Shown piece by piece: positions 23,834 through 36,064 of a stretch of 64,000 nt of DNA; within the stretch, counting starts at the first letter, position 1; each line of letters begins with the position of its first letter. This DNA comes from Acanthosoma haemorrhoidale (taxonomy: Eukaryota; Arthropoda; Insecta; Hemiptera; Acanthosomatidae), in assembly GCA_930367205.1 (NCBI GenBank), contig OV884012.1, positions 150,427,405 to 150,491,404 on the forward strand, read 5' to 3'. The position numbers and the translations under genes were made by a program. The notes beneath the pieces were generated by a model that was not told where the DNA came from, searched no databases, and saw nothing but the letters and a program-made list of their open reading frames with translations.

Positions 23834-26800
23834 TTATTGAGGCCTGATTGACAGATACATTTTAGTTTTTATGGTCTGCTTTACAGGATTAATTCTTTTG
23901 AGTATTTGAGTCATAACATTGACAAGTTGGTCAGAACTCAAACCAGTTTTTCTTCCTTTAAACTTCTGAAGGAGTTCTGTGGTAGTCATTGGTTTTCTCA
24001 TCAAATATCTCCTTACAGCTTCTTCGGTTATACCATTTTCACCACTACATTAACACAAATATATATTATAATTGAGCTATATAGTACAATAAAACACAAT
24101 GATAAATTAAATTTCAATAAAGAATAATAAAAATTAAATTAAATCAATGGTGGCAGTAAGGCCATAGGCCATAGTATTGCCACAGTTGGTAGCACCGAGG
24201 AGCTAGCCTAAGATATGAGATATAAGCTAGCCTATGATTGGGGCTAGCCTATATCTCTGAACTTTTATTTCAGTTTTCTAAACAGTATACGTTACTTTAT
24301 TTAAGTAGCTACTCATGAGACTCAGAGAACTTTGACCAGACTCGTCCACTAGAAAAAAATTCCTTATGAGGAAGTGGGGTCTCCTGTAGCTAGAAGCCCA
24401 TCAAGCTTCAATAAAATTACTTGAAGAATAATAATTGATAAAATAAAAGCACACAAAGGCAAGGAAAAATGATCGCTATTCACTTGGCAGTGATAATAAA
24501 TAAGAGAAGTTATGCCAATCTGATGTTTTCCGCCTAATTACTTCATAAAAAAAATTATTGGCAGTGGTTAGCAGGTAAATAAATTTACAACAGTGGTATT
24601 TCGCAATTTCAAAAAATATATAGAATGTAAATGATAATCTTATGACTAAACACAAGTGACATGAGATTAAAGAAAAATTAAAAGTATTCTATAAACAAGA
24701 CTACCTATAAAGTAGTCTATGAAAAGTAGGTTTATATTTAACAGTAAATTAAAAAAAAAAAATTTTTATTAAAAGCCAATTAAAGTGTATGATCTATGTA
24801 ATAACATTTATATTACTTTTAAAAAGAATAACATACCCATATGAAAGCATAGGAGGCTGGTGTTCAATCTTAGCTTTCTTTGCTGGCGATAAATCACTTT
24901 TCTTATCACCAGGGCTAGGACACCTCGAGTTTGATGCACTGCAAATTAATCAATTAAAATTACTAGTTTTACTTATGTTAGATAAAAGTTATAAAAAAGA
25001 TAACTAAAATATAAAACTTATGCAAACAAACAAAAAATATAATGTATCACATAATTAATTATGATGAGGTTCAACTAGTATTCACCCCATTCAAAATAAT
25101 ATACACATCTTTACTGTAGATGTTTTAGGTATTTTATAGGTAATAAGCCCGAGTCCAAAAAAAACAGTGTGTTTTACTTAAAAACTACAGATTAAAGAAA
25201 TATTGTTGGGTGTGAAGCTAAAGGATGCCTAAGAATCAAGATTTGATTTAAATAGAAAACACAGCTTTTAGTATTTTTGTTGTTATTTTTCTATTGAATT
25301 ATAAAGTAAATAGGATAGGGTTATTTATGGAATAACAGAACGGGTTAATGGCCTCCACGACTTTGCTGGCACATACGGACTCTTTTGTCGAAATTTTCCA
25401 TGACCATTTGGCATAAATGTGGTTGAATTTCCTCTTTTAATGCACGGGTGGATGTGGGCTTGTTGAAATACACCTTTGACTTCAAATAACCCCATAAAAA
25501 GAAATCTAAAGGTGTTAAATCACATGATCTAGTGGGCCAATTCTGATCACTGAAACGAGAGAGTACACAACCTGAAAATGTCTCATGCAGTATTTGAATT
25601 GTTTCATGGGCTGTATGGTATGCGGCACCATCTTGTTGAAACCACATCAATATCATCCAATTTCGGCACAATGAACTGTGTACGGCGCCAAATTGATGTT
25701 CCTGGATTTTCAACAACACTCCCACGCACTGTTTCAATATTGACATTTGAACGGCTTGTTTTTGGACGACCAGTGTGTATAGTGTCTCCAACTGATCTAG
25801 TCTCCTTAAATTTTTCAATTAATCTTTTCACAGTTGATGAAGTCAAAACACTATTCTGACCATATTTTGTATTTTTTCAAAATTTTCGAACTGCGGCCGC
25901 CAAACTTTCATTATTTTTGAGATAATGTTCAACAATAAAGACACGTTGTTCTATTGTGTAATGCTCCATGTTTACTAACCCTAAACTGTCAGCTGTCAAA
26001 TTGTTTTTTAGGGTTGCCAGCACTTTACTGCACAAATGGAGGCAAATTCAAATCTTGCATAAATTCTGGGACACCCTTAATAGCATACATACAAAACGTT
26101 AATAAGGATTATGTTTCAATAGTCATTTGCTGAAATCCTTTCTAGCCTGAAAGTAAAAGATGAAATCTATAGCAGTTTTCCTTCAGTTCTCTGAACTGTA
26201 ACATTACTTTTCTTTAGAGTCGAAGACAGACTTTTATGTGTTCTGAAGACTGTCACTTAATGCACAAAAGTACATCGGGGACGTTCTGACACATTTTAAG
26301 GTACGATGGTACTGAAAATGGGTGCATTTTTGGTCCTTTTAAAGAAGATTATTTTCTTTTTATATAGTATAATGCACAACTGCTCATCACGAATATTGTT
26401 GGGGACTATCTGGATGTGGTCGGTGTCCGGAAATTTGAGTGCTGCCACAACTAACAACACGGACCCGACTCCCAAAAAGAACGTTCATCCGTTGGCAATC
26501 GAACCCTTAGAGAAACAGGCAATACTCACTACTGGACTCGGATCTATGCGAGTTTTGAAATATTGCTACAGACAGAGCAGTTTTATTTTTACTTTTCATG
26601 ACTTTTTATTTCATTATTTTTTTTTGTATTAAGTTATAGGTTTTCTCTTGTCTCATATAAACAGAATTTATACAATGTATAAAGTTAAAAAAATCTGCTA
26701 ATTTCATTCTGTTGGGAAAGAAATAATTGCAAATTTCAAGTAAGCCACTTTTTTTTTTGGACTTGAATGAATTTAACTCAAAGTTATGCTAAATACACTC

Positions 26801-29800
26801 AACAAATATTAAATGAAAATTTTCAAGTTTAGGAACATGGGTATAAATCAATGCCTAACTATGTTTCCTAAACAGATGTCTAAAATAATTCTCACTTAGG
26901 TGTTTTTAACATAAATATAAGTTACCTGTTATTATCTTTCTTTCCATCAGCACCTTCAGAATCAGAACTATCTCCGCTGGAATCTGAAGACGTTTCTAAA
27001 ACAATGAAACAGAAAATCTAATTGAACTAAACACATCAAACTGAAGAACTGAAAAAAAAAATATATGCAACATAGCAAATAACATAACATCTAATATGTA
27101 ACACAGAAAAGTTTGTATGTACATAAGAGTGCTCCACAAAGGTTTCTAGTCCAATAGTGTCCGATTCACACAAAATTTGAAAGGATGTACCGCACTAAGT
27201 GCAAAACATTTTGCTCAAATACTGTTAAGAACCTTACAAAACATATTTAGCCAGTTTGTCCACAAGGATACCCCTCACCACACACAATTTATTGGCAGAT
27301 GTATGATGTCCCAAATTCGGGCAAAAACATGTTATTAACCAATGGCGTACTTGTAAAACAAAACTGAAAGTAGCCCAACTGAAAAAAAAAAAGCTTGATT
27401 TCACAATAAGCCTGTGAGATAAACAATCTTAACACCTAGATTCACAGAAGAGGGAGAATAATAAATATAATACTTACCACCATCTGCAGCGGCAGCAGCA
27501 GCAACATTTTTCTTTTTTTCAACCGTTTTCTTCTTCCTTTTCCTTTTTTTACTTTCTTTCTCTTTTTGTTCCGCTTCTTTCTTCTCTTTTTCAGCTTCCT
27601 TCCCTTCTTCTTTTTTTTCTTCATCCTCATCATCTTCATCAGATGTAAGTAAGCGTCTTAATGCACTTTCTTCAGCAACACCTTTCATTTCCTTCACTGC
27701 CTTTTCGTCGTGATCTGAAACACTAAAGCAGTAATTCATTGTTATTGACTCGTTATACGGGATGTACACAGATGGGTCACAGACTAGGAAAGAAAAATTA
27801 CTGACACTCTACAATACAGGGTCTGTTACAAGAGCCTAAGTTTTAGGAAATAGGGCAACAAACTTTGACACCTGCAAGCTATAACTTCAGAAGAAAAGCT
27901 ATAGACTTTTGAATAGAAATCCAGCCCCTCAGTTCAAGCAAAACAACTTACGATTCAAAAGTAAATGATACCGCATAACTTATCAAAAGCAGAATAAGAT
28001 GGCTTGGACAAATTGAAAGAATGGAAATAGTAATAAATTATTGCTTAGCAGACAATTTTGCGTGAATAATAAATACGCAAATTAAATAATAATTTTTTTT
28101 TTCTGGAAGTTGAAATAACTAAGGATTTAACAGATATTGTTATTAAGAAATACAAATTTATAAAAAATTATAAGATCATTGATCATTGGGATGCAGGTGA
28201 AGAAATGGTTCACAAGATTTAAATTTTATTGAAAATGAAATAAAATATTATCACAGAATATAAAAGATATACCTGTCAGATGAATCCGAGATATAGTCCA
28301 GTTCTCTTCCTTCCTCGTCACCATCATCACTCTCTTCAATTGCTGATTCATCAGAACCCTTTTGTTTTTTAGTTTTAGGCTTTTGTCCTTTCTCTTTAAA
28401 TTAAAAAAAAACAATTAGAAACCAAACTTTTAGCTCCAGTACAGGCACCATACCATACTCATTTGCAGCCGGTAGGGTTTATTTTATTACAATAAAGAAA
28501 ATTTTAAAACTTGCTTTTTTTCTCTTTGGCTTTCTTTTCTTTCTTCTCTTCATCTTCTTCAGCTTCATTATTAGAGCTTGATTCATCGTCTGAATCAACC
28601 CAATCATCCATTTCAGAAATTTTCAATTCTAAAAATTAAAAGAAACTATGAAGTTACCAAATTTTCTGACAATGGGTATTGTTATGACTAAGAGGTATGA
28701 AATTCTATCTCTATTTTATTTTTTAAAGATGAAAATAAATGGAACTCATAATTTAACATATTTGCAAAGTATGTTAAAGATTTGACAACTATTCACTTAT
28801 AAATATAAATAATAAAGATAAGAGATGTATTAGAGGGATTTTTTTTAGACATTTCAAGTTGATTACTATGCTACTATAAGCAATTTTTTTTTTCTAAATC
28901 AACAATCTGAGGCAAATATAACATAAAAACCCAATCAGAATTTACAAGTCATCAAAACAGAAAGTAAAAAGGACCAGTAAATGGATACTAGTAAAGTTAT
29001 CTACTCTATATTTATAACAAGATAATCACAAATTTGAAATGGTTTTTTGTTTGAGGAATCTACCAACTGATTTTTTAGGAAGCCGCTAATTTTTTAGGAA
29101 AAAGAAATTCACAGATTGAAAAATTCTTGGATTTTTTAGTTTCACCTTAGTTTTAAAAAAAGTTTAAGAAAAACTCAATGTAGACCAAACATTTGAATAG
29201 GATATCTAAAATTTTCTCTTGTTAACACTTTTTGCGAGATCAAACTTTTTTAAATAATAGTTACTTTCAACATAATTTTTTTAATTTTTTTTTATAATCA
29301 TAAATTTGTCTGCAGATAAAAAAATGACTTTTTTTTTTTTGCGTGGAATGAGCATTTTTTACCACTAGTGTGGTCTATCAACACATCCATGACATTTAGG
29401 TGATTAGTGTGTCAAGAACCTGGAGTCCTGAAATGATAGACAAAGCTACTTCACCGAGTTTTGAGTATTTAAAATTTACTACCTCAGAGTAGGGGATGCC
29501 ACTGAGCCCCCCCCCCCCTAGTTATAGTATAATCCTAAATTAAAAACAAAAATCTATATCCACCCATCAGAAAAGGGTGGCTCAGATTAAAGAATCTCAG
29601 GATAATTACTAATACTAAAGAAAACAATAACCAAAACAGCAGAACATTAATATTTCATGTTAACTACAAGCAAATGGTGAACAAAATAGAAGTTACCATT
29701 GGATTTCCTCATTCCTTTTTTAAGATTTTTTAATTCTTCTGCGTCATCAATTTCTCCATCTTCATCTTTTTTCAATCTTTTTCTCAACATCAAGGAAAAG

Positions 29801-32800
29801 TAGTTCATTACTTTGTTTCGCCTGCAATGAAGTATGCAATGAAAACATAGTAATAGGAACATAATATACCTTTAGAAGAGGTTTATTATATAATTGAATT
29901 CTTTTATTAATTTTATTAAAAATAGCACACACGTTCTTAAAGAGTAAGCCAAAGGCAATCTTAATGCTCAAACAAATATTTCTTTTATGGGGGGTGTGGG
30001 ATTTTTATCCTGTTTCTGATTCACTAACAATGTAATCATAGAGGCAAAAAATTAGTTAAGTGCGGATTATCACACAATTTAGAGTAATTAAAGCTTTCTT
30101 AAGTTCTATTGAATTATTTTTACTAACATACACATTCAAAAGCAGTTCCCTCACATATCGCATTAATAACCACAGCCTCAACTGTTTTATATAAATCTAA
30201 AACATATTCATTAATTTTTTATGATTTTTTTTATGATCCACTAAACATCTAACCTATAAATATTCTTAAACAGCACACTGAGACCTTCAATTTGATACCC
30301 TACAACATATGCTAGGATTTTTTTTATTATACAGTAATTAACTAATTGATGCCATTCATTATTTTGTCATAGGATTACGAATATTTTCAGAATCATAAGG
30401 TCATCAAATGGAACTAGCATGGAAAATATCGTGCCTCTAAAGAAAATAACTATTTGTGTTAATTAAACGCAATAGTTAAAAACAAAATTACATATTATTA
30501 ATCAGGGTAACAAGATCTTTCATTTGATTCCTACTATATGACAGAAATGTATATATATAATTACTGAGTAATTAATTAATAAATAAACGTTAATTATGTT
30601 TTATTGAGATGAAAATATTTTTCATTCGGTAATCAAATGGGATCTAGATACAAAATTTCACGTTTGTCGGTTCAACAAGAGACTCACAATTACCAGGACA
30701 AACAGATGAAAACGAGAGGGTTTCTACTTTGATAATGCAGGTAGTGTATTTTTAATTTTGAGAAATAATATGTGTTGTCTCCCCACTAAAATATACATTT
30801 TTGCAAGGCAATGCTTTTTTGACCATCAAACATTCATCCCCAGTGCTTTAATAGTCAACTTAAATTAAATAGAGAAGGCTTTTTATTTCTTATTAGGATT
30901 CTGATAAAAAACACAACAAAACCTTAAAATTAATTGAGTTGATTTGGTAAGAAAATATATTGAACATTATTATTATGCTTATGATTAAGAAAATAAAATG
31001 CCTGTCTGATTTAGAACCTTTTGTTTTAATTTAAATGAATATTCAAATCAAAACCTGCAAACTTTGTAGCTCCACTTTTGGCAAATTTATATTCTATCGG
31101 GTGATTTATTGAATTCATAGGAGTATTCATATAAAATAAACTCTTAATTGGAGTCAATTTGGTTTAGTTGAAAACCACCCAACTTCTCTAAAAATTAAAA
31201 TATTTTTTAGACAAATTTAAGGCAATTAAAATAACATAAATATTAAATTGACCAACCTCTTTATCAGCCTTTTGAAAATTACAAATTTCTTCTATAACAA
31301 TTCATATTTTAAAGTTAATAGGTAAGCAAATTAGGTAACAATTTGTGCAGACATATTTTCTAATATTATTACAAAATTATCTCTAATCCATTAGCACCAT
31401 AGAAACTTGACTAGAATGACTATATACCTTCCAAATTCTTGTTCTGCTTCTTCGGCTGATAAAGCTTTGTACCTCTGAATTGGTTGGAAGTTATACCACT
31501 CAGTAAGAGGGTAGGCTTCAATACCACCATCTGCTGCATGAGTGAATACATAATAAGAAGCATTTTCTGCAACTCCACCTTCTCTGATGCCTTTAAATCT
31601 AGAAAAAAAAATATGAACATAACAATAATTTATAATGGTTTGGTATATATATTGTTGTGATATTTGATATTGTAAATTTTATTTATCAAGAATTTGAAAT
31701 TTTGAAATAAAAGGGTGTTAATCGACCCGTGTAACAAGAAGGCAATAAAAGCAAAGGAGGCAGGTTTTGAAAAAACCACATGGACTTAGTTGTTGTTCTG
31801 CTGGGAATCCAGAGCAGACATAATGTTGAGAGAAGAGAACAGAAGAACATGGTGAAACTTAAAGAAATATTATTTGATGGTGATAGAACCAAAGGTAGAA
31901 CAGTTGTATGAAGATTTTTATCAGGGCAAGAGGATTAAAGAGATAATTGGAATTTACTGACCGCGTGACAGACCAAGTTAAAGAAGGACAAAGAAAATAG
32001 ATGCATCATAAAAAGAAAACAACATGAAAATTAGTAAATCCAGTCCCGAAAGTAATATTAAGGTAAAATAAAAATTTAGTTAATAAACCATTGTAATTTG
32101 TCACAGACATGCTTGTATATAATAAATTAATGAAAAGTTTTGTAAAATCTAATTTTCCTTTTGCCAGTTTCTTTTTTATATTAACAGAACCTTTAAAAAA
32201 CTTTAGATTAATTTAAATATAAACCATATAGATAAAAATCATAACAATATATATAGCTCTGCTTACTACATTATTTATTCAGATTTGTAATTCAGTTATG
32301 TCAAATGCCAGGGCAAATCAAAATTGGGGGGGGGGGGGGGTAGAATTTGTTTTATTTACCATAATATTTCCCTGAATACGGACAAACCAGGATGTAGATT
32401 TCAACAGTAAACTTTACAAAGGGAGAAGATGGTTTCACTATTCCACAACCAATTCTGCTTGAAACACATTGCCTTTATTTCTGTTTCCTTAGATATGACA
32501 TCCAGAATTATGAAAAATTGTTGCATAATAGTCTACTTTAAGTTTATTGCTCTTGTAAACCATAACTTTAATACCTATAATTAAAAATACTGCCCTCCAA
32601 AAACTCAAGTACTAAATTCTACAATGGTAATACATTAAAATAATGAATGTAACAACTAGGATCAGTCTTTCATCAGACAAACAGTAATAAATTAAAGCTG
32701 AGTTAACATGTGTGTGTACAAATGCTTCATTTACAGAATTGATTAATTTATTAAATAAATAAAATTTAGTTAGAAAAATCAACAAATCATCTGACATAAA

Positions 32801-35198
32801 CACGGTGATCATTTATATGTATTTCTATATGAATTATTTATTTTTCTAAAACAAGACAGGTTAATAAATTTAGTATAAAATAAGAATAATACGTTTAAAA
32901 CATACTTTTTCCCTGTTTTTCCTCCTGCTTTCAAAATCCACGGTTGGTCTTCAGGCTTGTACTTTCTAGTAATAATCCCGTATTTCTTCCTTCTCGCTTC
33001 TTCCCTGGCTTCTCTTCCATATTCACTGCCTGCACCGAATCTAGAACAATTATATCATAAAATAATATACTGAATATAGTTAGAAAATTATATTAATGCT
33101 GTATAATTATTATAAGTACTTAGGCTGTTCCTCATCAGGGTTTTTAAACTCTTTAATATTGTTTTCTCTTTCCATTTTAACTTGAGACCATTTTGTAAAA
33201 TCAATATTAGTTACTGGATTAAAACGCATTACATGAAAGTTTTTCTTCACACTTCTAAAATAATAAAAAAACATATATAAATTAAATGAAAATTAATAAC
33301 GACGTAAGATGAAATAATCACTTTAACTTACTTAGGAACTCTTATAGAGTATTCCTGTACTGAAGGAGCAGACGCCTGAAAAAAACAGATCAATTACAAT
33401 TAGGAAACTGTTGATACAAATAAAATAAATAAAGGGTTGCATTTTTATCGTGTTTTCCAGTTTTCGAGACTGTAACAAAACCTAAAATGAATCGTTTTAT
33501 GAAACGGAATAATTACAGGTGATTAATACTCCTCTCATACAGTTACAAAATACTCTCAAATCTATTATCAGAGAGGCTTGCACCTCTCTCATTGTGAGAG
33601 GCAAGTATTAATGATACAATTAAATTCCTACACCAGGACCCAAAGAGGGATTATGAAAGCTCCAGAATTATCGACACATGTTCTTATAGTAGACTAAATA
33701 GAACCTACAGAGTTGTCACTGAATAGCAGGGATATGCTGGAAAGCTTGCAAATAAACAACAATAAAAGTTAAGTCACCAAGCAGATGAAAGAAGAAACAG
33801 AAAGACTGGGAATAACGGACCAGGATTGTCCGGACGGAGAAAGATATAGGAAAGACTGAAATAAATCAAGCTTCTTGTGGGAAAGAAAAAATCGAAAAAG
33901 GGAGTCGTGTGGACAGAGGAAAGAAAACAAAAGCACACAGCGATAATGAGGGAAAAATGGAAGGAAAGGAAAAACAAGAAAAGAACCGAAAGTAATGATA
34001 TTCGTGTGGTCTTTAAGGCCTTTCCGTGATAAAAACAAAATAAAAATAAAAGTTAAGTACCCCTCATAAGAAAAGATAAACATAGTCTGTAAAGGAGAGG
34101 ACTTGGAAAATGTTACAGTTATCTTGGCTCTAAAATTAAATATAAGAGGTAAAGTCGATAAAGAGATCCCAATAGAATAAAGAATGGTACAATATAGTAT
34201 AGGTGTCTTTAGGATGAATCGAGTACAGATAGCTCAGGAAGTTCACAGAAGATAGGTCAACAACAGGAAAACTGCCTAAAGTGACTGACAAGGATTGGAC
34301 AGTAAAAAAAGGCAATCAGCTAGACCATGAGCTGGAAAAAGATGTGAAGGCTGACTTCCCTGGTCGAGAACTTTGTAGAGCTAGGGAAAAAGGATCTCCA
34401 CAGTCTTTATGAAGGAACTAAATAGGACCAGGAGAGCTGGAAGGCCGAAAATGACGTGGATGGACTGACAGATACTCAAGATTAAAAAACTTTTCATCAC
34501 AAAATAACAACTAGTGATAACTTTTGGAAGAGGCTAGACTCAATGTTGGTTGTCCTAATATATATGTACACACATAAATTATAATGCAATAGTCTAAACA
34601 ACTGCAAGTGAACGATGAAGGGTTTTATATTTGACTTTTTAATTTTATTCAATAAGATTTATAATGTTACACTAGATTTAAATAATGTCAATGACAGGAA
34701 ACCAATCTTATATATGATGTGCACTAGGAAAATATAAAAAAAAATGAATTAAACTGAATAGCAAGTGGTCGTATTCTCCCAAATATGGCACATGCTTTCA
34801 TAAAACATCTATTTCAACTTCATCATCGGTGACCTGCTTCAAAAATAGTGTAATTATGCATTAATATTTTATGAGCTATTGCCGTGAAGCAATAATCCAT
34901 ATAATGATAAATGTTATGAAGTCATTTAAATGGATACAGTTTTACAGATGAAAATAATATAAAATGGCAGTATTCGAAAAGTAAAGTATGTAGAATTTAA
35001 TTTTTTACAGAAACAAAAACACGTGTAATAGCTCAAATAGGTGTATTAAAAATTGATTTAAGTTCGTTTTTCCGATTACACATATTTGATTGAAAATTTT
35101 ATTATTAACTTAAATAAAACTCGTCTTAAAGGCTATTAAATGATTGTAATTTTCAGAAAGCAGTGAATGAAAATACTTACCGATTGGCTGTTATTCAT
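23834..35198 (-). CDS. TfIIFalpha: General transcription factor IIF large subunit (TfIIF-alpha/RAP74), complete, 12 exons
   Basis: Exons, 5' to 3': 35198-35181, 33375-33332, 33254-33120, 33040-32906, 31598-31428, 29821-29697, 28628-28515, 28393-28273, 27722-27478, 26995-26926, 24938-24837 and 24044-23834. They sum to 1491 nt, or 496 aa plus stop, close to human GTF2F1 (517). Residues 1 to about 167 form the RAP30-dimerising N-terminus (NFHVMRFNPV, then TEWYNFQPIQRYKALSAEEA). About 190-390 is the highly charged linker (MDDWVDSDDE, EEGRELDYISDSSD, a Lys/Glu-rich block). About 427-496 is the C-terminal winged helix (EAVRRYLMRKPMTTTELLQK, GLSSDQLVNVMTQILKRINP). TFIIF binds RNA polymerase II in initiation and elongation. 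The start is the ATG of exon 1 (MNNSQS), with GTAAGT directly after it. Intron 7 needs a GC donor to keep frame. Intron 10 holds a dead transposon. Confidence 0.95.
25313..26079 (-). mobile_element. Internally deleted Tc1/mariner-superfamily element
   Basis: One end is marked by GGGTGTCCCAGAATTTATGC on the minus strand (about 26060-26079). The other end is degenerate, near 25313. The minus strand encodes the two ends of a transposase and lacks the middle. It lies wholly inside intron 10 of TfIIF-alpha, in the same orientation as the gene. Confidence 0.7.
25345..25969 (-). pseudogene. Transposase pseudogene (helix-turn-helix N-term fused to DDE C-term)
   Basis: From ATG at 25969 the frame reads MEHYTIEQRVFIVEHYLKNN, then an in-frame TGA, then SSTVKRLIEKFKETRSVGDT and SNVNIETVRGSVVENPGTS, which is the DNA-binding part. 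It jumps directly, with a frameshift, to MWFQQDGAAYHTAHETIQIL and DLTPLDFFLWGYLKSKVYFN, which carry the second and third acidic residues of the DDE/D core, and stops at 25345. Members of this insect family are roughly 340-360 aa. About 210 codons remain, so the first catalytic region is deleted. Confidence 0.75.
26300..26632 (+). other. Open frame of unknown origin in TfIIF-alpha intron 10
   Basis: A 108-codon plus-strand frame (26306-26632) includes TNNTDPTPKKNVHPLAIEPL. It has no recognisable domain, ends in a run of Phe codons from poly(T), and lies antisense in an intron. I regard it as a probable repeat fragment or chance frame, not a gene. Confidence 0.2.
28509..28514 (-). promoter_or_regulatory. 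GC-AG 5' splice site of TfIIF-alpha exon 7
   Basis: After the codon run GAG AAA AAA A the minus strand reads GCAAGT, the consensus of GC-type donors, not GT. Using it leaves one base, which joins AG at the start of exon 8 to give Lys and keeps the conserved EEGRELDYISD frame. The nearest GT, four bases on, leaves two bases and does not match any nearby AG acceptor in frame. Confidence 0.65.
29507..29518. repeat. C12 homopolymer
   Basis: A run of twelve C residues lies in an intron of TfIIF-alpha. It is of note only because such runs are length-unstable and error-prone in assembly. Confidence 0.8.
32326..32340. repeat. G15 homopolymer
   Basis: A run of fifteen G residues lies in the intron between TfIIF-alpha exons 4 and 5. 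The length may be unreliable in the assembly. Confidence 0.8.
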
Positions 35199-35940
35199 GT
35201 TGACAACTGTTTTAAGATCAGAAACAATTAACTTAAATCGACAGTGTTCACACAAATCTCATTGTCAAGGTGAAGAAGACCTAAGTATTCAAAATGGGAT
35301 TTTTCAGAACCAAACTTTAAAATAAATCAGACACAACGCATTGATAAAACGATTGTTGATTTACAATGAACTACTGGACTAGAAAACACTGCAGGTTATG
35401 TTTAAAGCATAACCTCATCAGAGCTTGGTTGTAAGTTTAACAGAGAGGTTATAAGTCTTAGAGATCTAAGCCATACTAACTTTACTAACTTTAATTAATA
35501 GGACATGGAAATGAAAAAGGGCCAGCCTGTATCTCTTGTCATTCATTTTATTAAACAATATGGAAACTATTTATAATCAAATTAAAAATGTGATTAAAGT
35601 TTCATCTAACTGTTTTCCTCTAACATATTCTAACAATTGTGAACTCTCTTTTTTTCTGAGAGAAGTATTATTACAGAAATTGCGATTAACATAATTACTC
35701 TTTATTTTACGTTACCCTGATCTACGTATTTCTGAGATTTAAAATTTTCCTTCAGAGTTTTTGCTCCCAAAACTAAAATCTTACCAAAGGTTAACTTTTG
35801 CACAGTTTGCTTGAAATATACCCCTTTGCAAGATTTTTAACCTTAAAGGGAAATGCTACTGATTTATGTCAATACATAATATTTTGGAAATTGTTGGTAG
35901 GTAGAGCGTTTTCAAATGTACTTTCTTTTAATTTATGCTA

Positions 35941-36062
35941 TGAGGGTGGTCTGAAAAGTTTCCGACCTAACAAAGCTTTTATTTTAGCTTTTATTTCACT
36001 AGCTTTTATTTATTTTATTATCATCTTCATGTTGAGGTCGGAAACTTTTCAGACTGCCTGTG
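35941..36062. mobile_element. 122-bp mariner-type MITE
   Basis: Perfect 20-bp inverted repeats, GTCTGAAAAGTTTCCGACCT (35949-35968) and its reverse complement (36035-36054), sit a few bases in from TA dinucleotides at both ends (35939-35940 and 36063-36064). The spacer is only about 65 bp of TTTATTTTA-rich sequence. The GAAAAGTTTCxGACC-type terminus is common in insect mariners. It cannot encode a transposase and depends on a full-length relative. It lies about 750 bp upstream of the TfIIF-alpha start codon. Confidence 0.8.
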
Positions 36063-36064
36063 TA

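Noticed and set aside
27442..27639. Lys-rich 65-codon minus-strand frame
   Set aside because: It is the shifted frame of TfIIF-alpha exon 9, whose repetitive GAAAAAG-type codons open several frames.
33769..34083. Phe/Leu/Ser-rich minus-strand frame of 104 codons in TfIIF-alpha intron 1
   Set aside because: It arises from a purine-rich plus strand and mimics a membrane protein only by composition.
34180..34480. Possible LINE C-terminal tail (GRPKMTWMD-like on the plus strand)
   Set aside because: The resemblance is limited to about ten residues between stops, too little for a call.
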